64,000 nucleotides of DNA from contig JBAUII010000124.1 in NCBI GenBank assembly GCA_049682815.1, positions 1-64,000 of the forward strand. Reading direction: 5' to 3'. The notes beneath the pieces were generated by a model that was not told the origin of the DNA, did no database searches, and was given only the letters and a program-made list of their open reading frames with translations. This DNA comes from DASWID01 sp049682815. Its GTDB lineage: Bacteria > Desulfobacterota_D > UBA1144 > Nemesobacterales > CSP1-2. Positions 35,054-44,153 of the stretch are shown here, piece by piece. Position numbers and translations under genes: made by a program. The stretch's first letter is position 1; the number at the start of each line of letters is the position of its first letter.

Positions 35054-35770
35054 TTGGTACAAACTAGGCTTCAAAAATCTTTTGATCCTTTCAAAAAATA
35101 TACTCCAAGATGGGTTCATAATCCCATTAGAAGTCTATTAACCGCAATTATTGGCCCAGTCCTTTTTGGATATAGAACTGGGTATTTCTTAAGTTGCTTT
35201 AAAATGAAAGCGGTTTCTAAAAATGGTGAACCAATACCATGGTACACATACCCATGCATAGATTTTCTGAAGTATCGCTCTTACGAGGACAAATACGTTT
35301 TGGAATTTGGTGGGGGACAATCAACCATATGGTGGGCTAAGAGAGCAAAAAAAGTTATTACCCTGGAAGGGGATAGGGAATGGTATGAAAAAATTAAAAC
35401 TTCTATACCTGATAACGTAGATCTGGAATACGTATCTATGGAAAATAAAGATATAAATGTTTCACAGGTCAAAACGGTTTTAGAAGCCAAACAAAACTCT
35501 AAGTATGATGTGATTGTTATTGATGGATTATTCAGGTATGAAATGATTGAAATCGCACTCACTCTAATGAAAGATGAAGGACTGATTATCTGTGATAATG
35601 CTGAAGGGTTTGGTTTGTACGAAGGATTCAAGAAGAGTGGCCTGAATCGCGTTGACTTCTTCGGAAACGCTCCAGGAGTGGTGCTTCCTCATGCGACTTC
35701 AATATTTTTCAAATCATCGTCATTTGCTTTTAGCTCAAAACATCCAATTCCAGTGCTGGCAAAAGAATAG
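35054..35770 (+). CDS. SAM-dependent methyltransferase-like protein
   Basis: 238 residues. YVLEFGGGQSTIWWAKRAKKV is SAM motif I, followed by ITLEGDREWYEKI (acidic motif II), YDVIVIDGLFRYEMIEIAL and GLIICDNAEGFG. This is a Rossmann methyltransferase related to the gene at 40708 (EFGSGYSTLWLARRA). It starts at TTG 35054 after an AAGAGGG stretch; no ATG start is available near the N-terminal homology. The acceptor is unknown. Confidence 0.8.
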   Translation: MVQTRLQKSFDPFKKYTPRWVHNPIRSLLTAIIGPVLFGYRTGYFLSCFKMKAVSKNGEPIPWYTYPCIDFLKYRSYEDKYVLEFGGGQSTIWWAKRAKKVITLEGDREWYEKIKTSIPDNVDLEYVSMENKDINVSQVKTVLEAKQNSKYDVIVIDGLFRYEMIEIALTLMKDEGLIICDNAEGFGLYEGFKKSGLNRVDFFGNAPGVVLPHATSIFFKSSSFAFSSKHPIPVLAKE

Positions 35771-35853
35771 TGAGCAATCCTCACTATTCACGATCTTCAC
35801 ATTCACGCTAATTGCAGCCAAATTTGATTTGACTAACGAGAAATTTTGATATC

Positions 35854-36398
35854 ATGGGTCAGGCTGATCTAAGTAAATATGACAACTCCTGGTATAGACC
35901 GGGCGACGTGTTGAAACGGACCGTGTGGTATTAGGTGAGCATCTTTTTTTTAAGAGTTCATTGCCTTTCCCGTCTCTGTTTAAGAAACTCCTGCTTACTT
36001 TACTCGGGGCAGAGCTAGGGAACGGAGTAGTCATCAAACCAAGTGTTAATATTAAGTATCCCTGGTTCCTTAAAATCGGAGACAACGTATGGATAGGTGA
36101 AGAGGTCTGAATTGACAACCTGGCATACGTAACTTTAGTCAACAATGTCTTTCTGTCGCAGGGCGCTCTTATGCTGACCGGCAATCACAACTATAGAAAA
36201 GAGACTTTTGATTCAATTACCGATCGTATTACGGTTGAGGATGGCGTTTGGGTAGGCGCAAAAGCTGTTGTATGCCCCGCTGTTACACTGGGTTCTCATT
36301 CGGTTATGTCGGTTGGAAGTGTGGTAAGTAAAAATACGGATAATTACGGTGTTTACCGAGGTATCCATGCAGAACTTGTGGGTCAGAGACTAATATAG
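35854..36398 (+). pseudogene. WcaF/colanic-acid-type hexapeptide acetyltransferase, frameshifted and nonsense-mutated
   Basis: ATG 35854 reads MGQADLSKYDNSWYRPGDVL, then WY and a stop. The frame resumes one register over near 35925 (HLFFKSSLPFPSLFKKLLL...VNIKYPWFLKIGDNVWIGEEV), meets TGA 36108 where WcaF-type proteins have Trp (EEV-W-IDNLA), and continues to SVVSKNTDNYGVYRG and TAG 36396. The left-handed beta-helix repeats (GVWVGAKAVVCPAVTLGSHS) are otherwise well kept. One frameshift and one nonsense change suggest recent loss, or assembly errors. Confidence 0.85.
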
Positions 36399-36481
36399 TT
36401 GGCCTTCATCCCCGCTTTACAAATTAATAGAAGAGTTCCTCACAACCATGAATTTTAGTTTCTCACCTAAATCCAATCTCA

Positions 36482-37225
36482 ATGCCGACTATCGATATTT
36501 CCAGAATAAGCAATCAAAGTCTTTTGGGAAAGTTTTTAAGGCTGCCTCTAAAGCTTATTCCTAAAACTTTGAAGCTGAAAGTCTTACAAGGAGTTAACAA
36601 AGATTACAGATGGGTTGTCGGGAGCGGCGTTCATGGATACTGGCTGGGTGTTTATGAGCTTTATAAGCAGAGAGCCATTTCTGCATGCTGCACCCAAGGG
36701 ATGGTAGCTTATGATGTAGGTGCTCATGCGGGTTTTTATACCATGATGCTCGCAAGACTCTCCGGAAAGGAAGGCCGGGTTTACGCATTCGAACCAAACG
36801 CTTTAAATCTACGCTACTTAAAAACTCATTTAGAAATCAACAATATCAACAATGTTACTATCTTACCGATTGCCCTGGGACAGGATACAGGCTATACGTT
36901 TTTTAATGAATCCGGAAATTCGTCAACCGGCCATGTAACCGCTAGTCGGACAACCGTAATGGTTCTTCTAGACAGCATCGATAGCCTAATTGACAAAAAA
37001 CTGATCGAACCTCCGAATATAATTAAGATCGATGTGGAAGGTGCGGAGCTCGATGTTTTGCGCGGCGCAGGGGCTGCTATAAGAACGTATCATCCGATAA
37101 TATTCGTCGCAATCGATAATCATGACAATAAAGATTATATATATGACTTTCTTAAAGATATGGGCTACGCTATCGATTGCCTGGATAACAACCCTTACGA
37201 GATCAAGGCTTTTAAAGAAAGTTAA
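36482..37225 (+). CDS. FkbM-family methyltransferase
   Basis: 247 residues. SAM motif I is MVAYDVGAHAGFYTMMLARL, motif II is VYAFEPNALNLRYLK, and the family motif NIIKIDVEGAELDVLRGA is intact. It starts at ATG 36482. A truncated near-copy sits 1.8 kb upstream. Its stop abuts the next glycosyltransferase (TAA then ATG), so the two are co-translated. Confidence 0.93.
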   Translation: MPTIDISRISNQSLLGKFLRLPLKLIPKTLKLKVLQGVNKDYRWVVGSGVHGYWLGVYELYKQRAISACCTQGMVAYDVGAHAGFYTMMLARLSGKEGRVYAFEPNALNLRYLKTHLEINNINNVTILPIALGQDTGYTFFNESGNSSTGHVTASRTTVMVLLDSIDSLIDKKLIEPPNIIKIDVEGAELDVLRGAGAAIRTYHPIIFVAIDNHDNKDYIYDFLKDMGYAIDCLDNNPYEIKAFKES

Positions 37226-37972
37226 ATGAAGGTCTCCATAATATCCGTAGTCTATAACAACGCTCAATACATCGAGGATTGTATCAAGAGCGTGGCAAGT
37301 CAGAGCTACAAGAATCGCGAACACATAGTGGTTGACGGAGGATCTACAGACGGGACTCTGGAAGTAATCGAAAAACACCGGGAGAAAATTACAAAGTGGG
37401 TAAGCGAGCCTGACGATGGCATATATTTCGCGCTGAATAAAGGAATTAGCATGGCCACTGGAGATGTCGTTGGGTTCTTGCATTCAGATGATTACTATGC
37501 TAGCCGAGATGTGCTTGAGAAGGTTGCTAACGCTTTTATTGATCATGACGCGGAAAGTCTATACGGTGACCTGGTTTACATCAGTAAAAGCGGCAAGAGA
37601 ATTCTTAGATACTGGAAATCAGGCAATTATAGAAAAGGCATGGTTAAATGGGGCTGGATGCCTCCTCACCCAACATTCTTTGTTAAGAGGGAGGTTTACA
37701 AAAGACATGGAGGTTTCAATACGAATTTGAGGGTCGCTGCCGACTACGAGCTGATTTTAAGATTCCTAGGAAAACATAGCATTTCTACCCATTATTTACC
37801 CGAAGTTCTGATAAAAATGAGGATCGGTGGCAACAGCAACAAGAGCATACAAAATTTGATCAGAAAATCGAAAGAGGATTTCCAGGCCATGAAGGATAAC
37901 GGCCTGCCCGTTCCAATAGCCGCACTATTTTACAAAAACTTTTCGAAGCTCCCTCAATTTTTTATAAGATAA
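37226..37972 (+). CDS. Glycosyltransferase family 2
   Basis: 248 residues, complete GT-A domain. VSIISVVYNNAQYIEDCIKS opens it, VDGGSTDGTLEV and GFLHSDDYYASRDV hold the donor-binding acidic residues, and WMPPHPTFFVKREVYKRHGG then AADYELILRFL are typical of the WcaA-like colanic-acid group. It directly follows the FkbM methyltransferase. Confidence 0.93.
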   Translation: MKVSIISVVYNNAQYIEDCIKSVASQSYKNREHIVVDGGSTDGTLEVIEKHREKITKWVSEPDDGIYFALNKGISMATGDVVGFLHSDDYYASRDVLEKVANAFIDHDAESLYGDLVYISKSGKRILRYWKSGNYRKGMVKWGWMPPHPTFFVKREVYKRHGGFNTNLRVAADYELILRFLGKHSISTHYLPEVLIKMRIGGNSNKSIQNLIRKSKEDFQAMKDNGLPVPIAALFYKNFSKLPQFFIR

Positions 37973-38453
37973 AAATTTATCTTTGCTTTACCGGTATTGT
38001 GTCCTTTAACCAGTGAATTTCCTGTTGGTTGCTAGAGAGAGTTTCATTGGATTGTGAATAAAATATTAATTGGATATTCCTAATTTCTATTCTTTCTTTG
38101 TCTTGATACAAAGAAACAAAAATCAAGGCTGTCCCGTTGGTGTCATTCCCGCGGACTTTTAGCGGGAATCCATGCTTTTACCTCTGGATCCCCGACTACT
38201 TATTTCGAGCATGACAACAGGGACTGAATCCCAGTTAAGCCTGTACCCGTTGGTCCCATTTCGTCTTTGCGAGGAGTTTTGTCCCGAAACCAAACCCCTC
38301 TTTTGTCCACCGTTTTAGTTTGCTTCGTTCCCTTTGACCTGGCTCAGAATATGAACATGAATAAAAATGAACTCAAAATGACATGCTTTCTTAGATTCAT
38401 TTTTTGTCGATGGCAAGGTCAAAGAGATCCAAGACGTAATCGGGGAGGTTATC
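37973..38453. other. Intergenic region with a dispersed inverted repeat (38145-38169)
   Basis: ATTCCCGC (38145-38152) and GCGGGAAT (38162-38169) form an 8-bp stem with a 9-nt loop, part of a TCATTCCCGC...GCGGGAATCCA palindrome of a kind common as a high-copy repeat. Downstream, GGGGAGG just before 38454 is the Shine-Dalgarno of the sugar transferase. No gene seen. Confidence 0.6.
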
Positions 38454-39287
38454 ATGTACCAAAATAAAGAGGTGTTGACAAGAAATGATCCAAACAAGAT
38501 CAATTCAAAGTCAATACGTCGAGGTGATGAGTCAATTGAATCTGACGGCGCATCCGTATTTCCATTTGAGATAGACGTTTTAACAAAGGAACAAGTCGAA
38601 ATACGACCTGACAAGAGAATAAATTGGTCCAGGTTAAAAAAAGCATATTCCAGTTCAGTAGATAATGAAGAGTATCTTCTAAAAAGACCATTTGACATAG
38701 GACTATCACTTACAGGGATTTTATTTTCTTTTCCATTATGGATCCTGATCGCCATAGCCATCTGGTTTGAGGATAGAGGTGCCCCTTTTTATGTTTCGGA
38801 TAGGATAGGGAAAAATGGTGTGCCTTTCAGGTACTTCAAGTTTAGAACAATGGTTCCGAATGCTGATAAACATTATGGTCCCCTGCAGGCAAAAGAAAAC
38901 GACCATAGAATAACAAGGGTCGGGAAAATATTGAGAATCACAGCTATGGATGAGCTTCCGCAGCTTTTTAATATTCTCCAGGGTGATATGAGTTTTGTTG
39001 GACCACGCCCACTGATGCCTTCGGAGGTTGAAGTAAAGCAGGAGAGGTCGAATGAGGCGGTTCCGTTAGATGAAATTAAGGGCTACTCAGAGAGACATTC
39101 GGTTGCCCCTGGACTTACCGGCATTGCGCAGGTTTTTGCACCGAGAGATTTAATTCGAAAGCACAAATTTCGCTATGATTTATTTTACATGAAGAAGCAA
39201 AGTCTGACACTGGATATTAAACTTATCATACTTTCTTTCTGGATTACATTCAGAGGCAAATGGGAATCGAGGGATAAGAAGTTATAA
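38454..39287 (+). CDS. Polyprenyl-phosphate sugar-1-phosphate transferase (WbaP/WcaJ family)
   Basis: 277 residues. After a soluble head of about 75 residues comes LLKRPFDIGLSLTGILFSF, a membrane hairpin (FPLWILIAIAIWF), then the catalytic bacterial sugar transferase domain: PFRYFKFRTMVPNAD, ITRVGKILRITAMDELPQLF, NILQGDMSFVGPRPLM, APGLTGIAQV. It transfers hexose-1-phosphate to undecaprenyl phosphate, the committed first step of repeat-unit synthesis. It lacks the long WcaJ N-terminal membrane domain, so it is a short monotopic type. Pieces of its 3' end recur at 40439-40477 and 41414-41635. Confidence 0.94.
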   Translation: MYQNKEVLTRNDPNKINSKSIRRGDESIESDGASVFPFEIDVLTKEQVEIRPDKRINWSRLKKAYSSSVDNEEYLLKRPFDIGLSLTGILFSFPLWILIAIAIWFEDRGAPFYVSDRIGKNGVPFRYFKFRTMVPNADKHYGPLQAKENDHRITRVGKILRITAMDELPQLFNILQGDMSFVGPRPLMPSEVEVKQERSNEAVPLDEIKGYSERHSVAPGLTGIAQVFAPRDLIRKHKFRYDLFYMKKQSLTLDIKLIILSFWITFRGKWESRDKKL

Positions 39288-39439
39288 GCATGCAATCGTA
39301 TATAAAGCCATTTAGTATTGGACAGTAGGGTACATGACCGGCTATCGTGCAAATTTTGTCACAATATTCTTATATTTCCCGGTGGTTTTTACTATGAAGT
39401 TCCTTAAGAGGCAATATTAACAGATAGGGTATATACATA

Positions 39440-40291
39440 ATGGTTAGATCTTCTGTATCACACTCAAGGTGCAGAGGAATTGTTAAGTCGTTTCGAAAAA
39501 TCCGAAATAATGTACTTTCAGGAAGAGCAGTTTCTGTTCTTGGGCCAAGGGTATATGCAACATATCTTGCCAGTGTTTTTAAAAATGTTCCAAAAATTCT
39601 CCAGGCCGGCGACTTTCGCCCACTAGATAAATCTATGGGCATAGATACCAAGCAGTTTCACTATCGCGGCTCCACTTTCTTTTTTGATTGTCAGTTTTGC
39701 GATGAAAGTCTCGAAGAAGATTCTTTTGGTTTTGGTGTTGCGAGAGAAATATATATAAGAGATTGCTACTTCAAGTGGCATCCGTCCTCAGTCTATGATC
39801 GTGCTAGTACCGTTATAGATGTGGGTGCCAATCGCGGTGCGTTTTCGGCACTTATGACTACACGAGCAAAATTTATTCTCAGTGTCGAGTGTCAGGGACA
39901 ATACGTACCAATTATTCAGCACCATATGAACAAGAATAATTACACGAACTATGCTATTGAAACTGCTTTTGTTGGAAATGGAGGAATGTTTGCTGAATCG
40001 AATTCCCCAAAACTTACGATTGAAGAATTACTTTATCGCCATAATATTGAGTTTGTTGATTTGATTAAATTAGATATTGAAGGAAGTGAATTTGCTCTTT
40101 TTTCTTCCACAGATTGGCTAAAACGAGTGAACGCAATTTCAATGGAAGTTCATCCTCATTTCGGAGATCCCGACATTATTCTTAAAAGTATCAAGCACCA
40201 CGGCTTTGCTTGCATGATAGCGGATGAAAATTTACAACGAGTCAAGGATGGTAAGGAGGCAAGCTTTATTTATGCATGGAAAATCGCCTAA
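39440..40291 (+). CDS. FkbM-family methyltransferase
   Basis: 283 residues. TVIDVGANRGAFSALMTTRA is motif I, ILSVECQGQYVPII motif II, and VDLIKLDIEGSEFALFSS the family's conserved post-II motif. A 110-residue N-terminal extension precedes the domain. It is flanked on both sides by copies of the sugar-transferase 3' end, so it may have come in as a cassette. Confidence 0.87.
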   Translation: MVRSSVSHSRCRGIVKSFRKIRNNVLSGRAVSVLGPRVYATYLASVFKNVPKILQAGDFRPLDKSMGIDTKQFHYRGSTFFFDCQFCDESLEEDSFGFGVAREIYIRDCYFKWHPSSVYDRASTVIDVGANRGAFSALMTTRAKFILSVECQGQYVPIIQHHMNKNNYTNYAIETAFVGNGGMFAESNSPKLTIEELLYRHNIEFVDLIKLDIEGSEFALFSSTDWLKRVNAISMEVHPHFGDPDIILKSIKHHGFACMIADENLQRVKDGKEASFIYAWKIA

Positions 40292-40707
40292 ACATTCGCC
40301 TGTCAACTTGGATTATTTAAGGAGTCTCAAAGTGTTTCTACCGGATTTTGCATTAGTACCCTAAGTTAAAATGGGTCGACATCAGTGAACCTCCGAAGTA
40401 TCATACTTGTATGGAGAACCGTGACCCTATCGGTAACGTTCAGAGGCAAATGGGAATCGAGGGATAAGAAGTTATAAACATACACGAGTGATATTGAGCG
40501 CCTAGGCAATCTACATTTATGACTAAAAGAACAAAATAATACTCAGCAGTTTTAATTGAATATTCGGGATCAAATCTCAGGGGTCTACTGGTACCGTAAT
40601 CCTATATGCAAGGCATGATAATATCAATTTGTTTATATCGTATTGTATCGACAAGTCGATCCATCCAACTGAAATAAGTTTTATGAGATGTTTCTGCAAA
40701 GACGAAT
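40292..40707. other. Intergenic region holding a 39-bp copy of the sugar-transferase 3' end
   Basis: Bases 40439-40477 are identical to 39249-39287, the last 39 bp of the sugar transferase including its stop. Nothing else recognisable. Confidence 0.9.
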
Positions 40708-41385
40708 ATGTTACGGAAAATAATCGCCGGTGGTGAAACCCACCAATCCCGTTTTCACGACGAAAACGGCAAATTCATTGGGGTTGGCGAACTTTTGTAT
40801 ATTCCGTACAACCTTCCATATATTTTTCTATCGAAGGTACTTGGCCGACGGGCCGAACAGCCATGGTGGCCATTTACAGCTCGTAACGCAATTGAAGCAA
40901 TTCTTCACTCAGATTCGGTTGTCATTGAGTTCGGATCTGGTTATTCTACGCTCTGGCTTGCCCGGCGCGCTAGCCATGTCTTCGCAATTGAAGATAATCC
41001 GGAGTGGTTTAGAAAGATAGAATCACAACTTCGCGAAAGAAATATTTCAAATATTACACTTTTAAATCGGAAGGGTGAAGAATTCTATGACTTGAGTGAA
41101 TTTCCGCCTTCCACATTTGACTTAGCTGTAGTAGACGGATATTGCCGTTTTGGCTGTGTAAGGAATGTAATTCCAAAGTTGAAGGCAGGGGGTTATCTTT
41201 ACCTTGATAATAGTGATGCCGACAAGGATTCAAAACTCAACGGACCGGGAGAAAAGAAAAAGGCTCAGTCCATTATAATCCAGTATCTCGAAGATCATCA
41301 GGATTCTTTTCTTCAGAGATTTTCTGGGCTCGTGATTGGTGAGTTATCTTCGGCAGAGGGAATGCTGATGAAACTTCCGAAATAA
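40708..41385 (+). CDS. Class I SAM-dependent methyltransferase-like protein
   Basis: 225 residues. VVIEFGSGYSTLWLARRASHV is motif I, FAIEDNPEWFRKIES motif II, TFDLAVVDGYCRFGCVRN and GGYLYLDNSDAD follow. It shares its layout with the gene at 35054. A role in polysaccharide or lipid decoration is assumed from the neighbours only. It starts at ATG 40708 without a strong SD. Confidence 0.8.
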   Translation: MLRKIIAGGETHQSRFHDENGKFIGVGELLYIPYNLPYIFLSKVLGRRAEQPWWPFTARNAIEAILHSDSVVIEFGSGYSTLWLARRASHVFAIEDNPEWFRKIESQLRERNISNITLLNRKGEEFYDLSEFPPSTFDLAVVDGYCRFGCVRNVIPKLKAGGYLYLDNSDADKDSKLNGPGEKKKAQSIIIQYLEDHQDSFLQRFSGLVIGELSSAEGMLMKLPK

Positions 41386-41413
41386 GGATTCGGAGGAGAT
41401 CGTTAGCATACAG

Positions 41414-41635
41414 TAAATTAACGGCTACTCAGAGACACATTCGGTTACCCCCGGACTTACCGGCATTGCGCAGGTTTTTGCACTAAGAGATTTAATTCGA
41501 AAGCACAAATTTCGCTATGATTTATTTTACATGAAGAAGCAAACTCCGATGCTAGATTTTAAACTTATTTTGCTATCTTTCTGGATTACATTTAGGGGCA
41601 AATGGGAATCAAGGAAAAAAAATTTTACGAAATAG
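41414..41635 (+). pseudogene. 3' fragment of a sugar transferase gene
   Basis: Translates to GYSETHSVTPGLTGIAQVF...RDLIRKHKFRYDLFYMKK... and WITFRGKWESR, matching the last 70 residues of the sugar transferase at 38454, with a different tail and stop TAG 41633. The divergence (several substitutions) means it is an older relative, not a fresh copy. It lies 13 bp upstream of the epimerase gene. Confidence 0.9.
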
Positions 41636-41648
41636 GGGGTATTAAAAG

Positions 41649-42659
41649 ATGGGTAAAAAAACAGTACTTGTTACAGGAGCTGGTGGCTTTATCGGACATC
41701 ACCTTGTAAAAAGGTTAGTGGATGAAGGTCATCAAGTTAGGGGAGTTGATATAAAATATCCCGAATTCGAGCCAACCGCAGCTCAAGAATTTGAGCGATT
41801 AGATTTACGTTTTTGGGATAATTGTTTGGGAGCAACTAAAGATGTTGATATGGTTTATAACCTTGCAGCAGATATGGGCGGCATAGGATACATCACAGCC
41901 TACCATGCTGATATCGCGAGGAACAATATACTCATAAATAGCCATATGCTTGAGGCAAGTAGACTCAATGGAGTGAGGATATTTTTATTTTCGTCCTCCG
42001 CTTGCATTTATCCCCAATATAAACAGAATACTGCCGACGTAACGCCACTAAGAGAAGAAGATGCATATCCTGCTGATCCTGAACCAGGCTATGGATGGGA
42101 AAAACTATTCACCGAGGAGCTCTGCAAATATTATTGGAACGACTACAGGTTTGAAACCAGGATGGTCCGTTTTCATAATGTATACGGGCCCCTAGGAACC
42201 TATGAAGGAGGGAAAGAAAAGGCACCTGCAGCTATATGCCGGAAGATCGCCCTGGCGAATAATAATGATGAAATTGAGGTATGGGGCGATGGTAGTCAAA
42301 CTCGTTCATTTATGTATATCGATGATTGTGTGGAGGGTCTTATCAGAATAATGAATTCTGGGTTAAGTGAGCCACTCAATCTAGGGACCGATAGATTGGT
42401 AACAATAAGTGAACTTGTTGATATGGTAGCAAAAATCGCTTCTAAAAAGATTATTAACAAGTATGATACATCTAAACCCCAGGGAGTACGTGGCAGAAAC
42501 AGTGATAACACAAGGCTGAGGCAGGTTCTTGGATGGGAGCCACAAATTCCTCTCGAAGTTGGGCTTAAAGAAACATACAGATGGATTGAAAGCGAGCTTA
42601 TGAAATCCGAGAGAATTAAATTAGGTGTTGTTGAAAGGTATAAGACGGCTAGTTTTTAG
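41649..42659 (+). CDS. GDP-mannose 3,5-epimerase-like enzyme
   Basis: 336 residues of the extended short-chain dehydrogenase family. The NAD loop is VTGAGGFIGHHL. The plant GME catalytic residues Cys145, Tyr174, Lys178 and Lys217 all have counterparts here at a constant offset of 26: Cys119 (SSSACIYP), Tyr148 and Lys152 (GYGWEK), Lys191 (KEKAPAA). Other matching stretches are AADMGGIGYI, VRFHNVYGPLGTY, WGDGSQTRSF and GVRGRNSDNT. The enzyme converts GDP-D-mannose to GDP-L-galactose (and GDP-L-gulose). It supplies a donor sugar to the locus. Confidence 0.9.
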   Translation: MGKKTVLVTGAGGFIGHHLVKRLVDEGHQVRGVDIKYPEFEPTAAQEFERLDLRFWDNCLGATKDVDMVYNLAADMGGIGYITAYHADIARNNILINSHMLEASRLNGVRIFLFSSSACIYPQYKQNTADVTPLREEDAYPADPEPGYGWEKLFTEELCKYYWNDYRFETRMVRFHNVYGPLGTYEGGKEKAPAAICRKIALANNNDEIEVWGDGSQTRSFMYIDDCVEGLIRIMNSGLSEPLNLGTDRLVTISELVDMVAKIASKKIINKYDTSKPQGVRGRNSDNTRLRQVLGWEPQIPLEVGLKETYRWIESELMKSERIKLGVVERYKTASF

Positions 42660-42935
42660 TGGTAACAAATAGCTGTAATGACTTTTAGAAACATTTTTTA
42701 CTTGATTCTTTCATATCAAATTGAAAAATATCCGCATTTTTGTTATCTAAAAATTGTACTTGCCAATATTTAACCTGACAGGCAATGTCAGATTCCGTTG
42801 CATTATTGAGTTTACACATTGATCCGGTTAAAGCGAAAGTAAGCAGAATTAAGATATTTTTTAATTTAAGTCAATAATGGGTGCGTGATCGATCATGAGG
42901 AATGCAACAAATAATACAAAAGGGCAAAAATAATC

Positions 42936-44132
42936 TTGCAAGGCAATAATAATCTCGGTTGGTTTGATGTAATTGTTGTGGGTGGAGGCCCCAGTGGCCT
43001 TCATACTGCATCCATTCTAGCCGATTCCGGATTCAATGTGGCTCTATGTGAGCAGAATTCAGAGATCGGCAAGGACGTTGTTTGCTCTGGGGTGATAAGT
43101 AAAGAGGCATTCTCCAGATACGACCTATCTCATGAATCGATTGTGGCTAGACTAAAACAGGCAGACCTGTATTCTCCTGGAGGGATTTGCATTAATTATT
43201 CACATCCTGAAGAGGCAGTGTTTGTTGTCGATAGACATATATTTGATCGGAAACTGGCTGACAATGCGCTACACAGGGGTGCAAAGATCTTTCTGAACGC
43301 AAAGATTTCTTCACTTTCTGTGAGAGATGAATATGTAATGGTTCATATCAAAACACAGGAAGGTGAGCAATATGTCTTTTCACGTATCTGTGTGGTTGCA
43401 ACTGGAGTAAAATACAATCTTCAGACTGCCCTGGGGTTAGGTCGCCCAAAAAAGATCATAAAGGGTATTCAGTTAGAGATAAAAACAGAAGATATAGAGC
43501 GTTTGAGAATTTATTGGGGGGAGAGGTTTTCAACAGGATTTTTTGGGTGGGCTATTCCACTTGTGGATGGGAGAACGAGAGTAGGCGTTATGACCGAGGG
43601 AAATGCGATTGATGGTTTGAGTAACACTCTGTCAGCAATTGGCGATTATATTGATTCATGCTCAGAGTTAGGAAAAGCAAAAAGAAGAGGAATAGCTTTC
43701 GGGACAATAACACGGAGCTATACCGATAGGATTATTGTCGTGGGTGAGGCTGCTGGACATATTAAAACCACGACTGGCGGGGGTATTTACTACGGTCTTC
43801 TGAGTGCTGAAGCGGGTTCCGAGATTGTTAAGAAAGCATTTAAAGTCGGGAAATTTGATGTAAAGACCCTATCGGAGTATGAAAAAAAGTGGAAAAAGAT
43901 GTTGGGAAGGGAAATTACACTTGGTGAATATTTTCATAGGTTTTATTCTAAATTGAGTGACAATTCCTTAGATGCATTGTTTGATGCAGCTAAGCAGGAT
44001 GGCCTTCTTTCATATGTAGCAAAGAATGGCAAATTTGACTGGCATAAAGATGCCATCATAAAAATAATTAGAAGCCCTAATTTAAGAAGGGTGCTTTGGA
44101 ATGGGTTTATTGGAAAAAATGGAAAAAACTAA
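42936..44132 (+). CDS. Geranylgeranyl-reductase-family FAD-dependent oxidoreductase
   Basis: 398 residues. The FAD loop is DVIVVGGGPSGLHTASILA, followed by CEQNSEIGKDVVCSGVI, the substrate-domain motif of this group. A second FAD site is RIIVVGEAAGHIKTTTGGGIYYG. Relatives saturate isoprenoid chains; others act on unrelated substrates. The best start is TTG 42936; no ATG is available. A role on polyprenyl carriers or membrane lipids would fit the neighbourhood but is inference. It is followed 21 bp later by the VanZ-like gene. Confidence 0.82.
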   Translation: MQGNNNLGWFDVIVVGGGPSGLHTASILADSGFNVALCEQNSEIGKDVVCSGVISKEAFSRYDLSHESIVARLKQADLYSPGGICINYSHPEEAVFVVDRHIFDRKLADNALHRGAKIFLNAKISSLSVRDEYVMVHIKTQEGEQYVFSRICVVATGVKYNLQTALGLGRPKKIIKGIQLEIKTEDIERLRIYWGERFSTGFFGWAIPLVDGRTRVGVMTEGNAIDGLSNTLSAIGDYIDSCSELGKAKRRGIAFGTITRSYTDRIIVVGEAAGHIKTTTGGGIYYGLLSAEAGSEIVKKAFKVGKFDVKTLSEYEKKWKKMLGREITLGEYFHRFYSKLSDNSLDALFDAAKQDGLLSYVAKNGKFDWHKDAIIKIIRSPNLRRVLWNGFIGKNGKN

Positions 44133-44153
44133 TTCATTGGGAAACATATACAA

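Noticed and set aside
38315..38761. 148-codon minus-strand frame over the sugar-transferase start
   Set aside because: Shadow of the conserved sugar transferase and its upstream region; no domain similarity.
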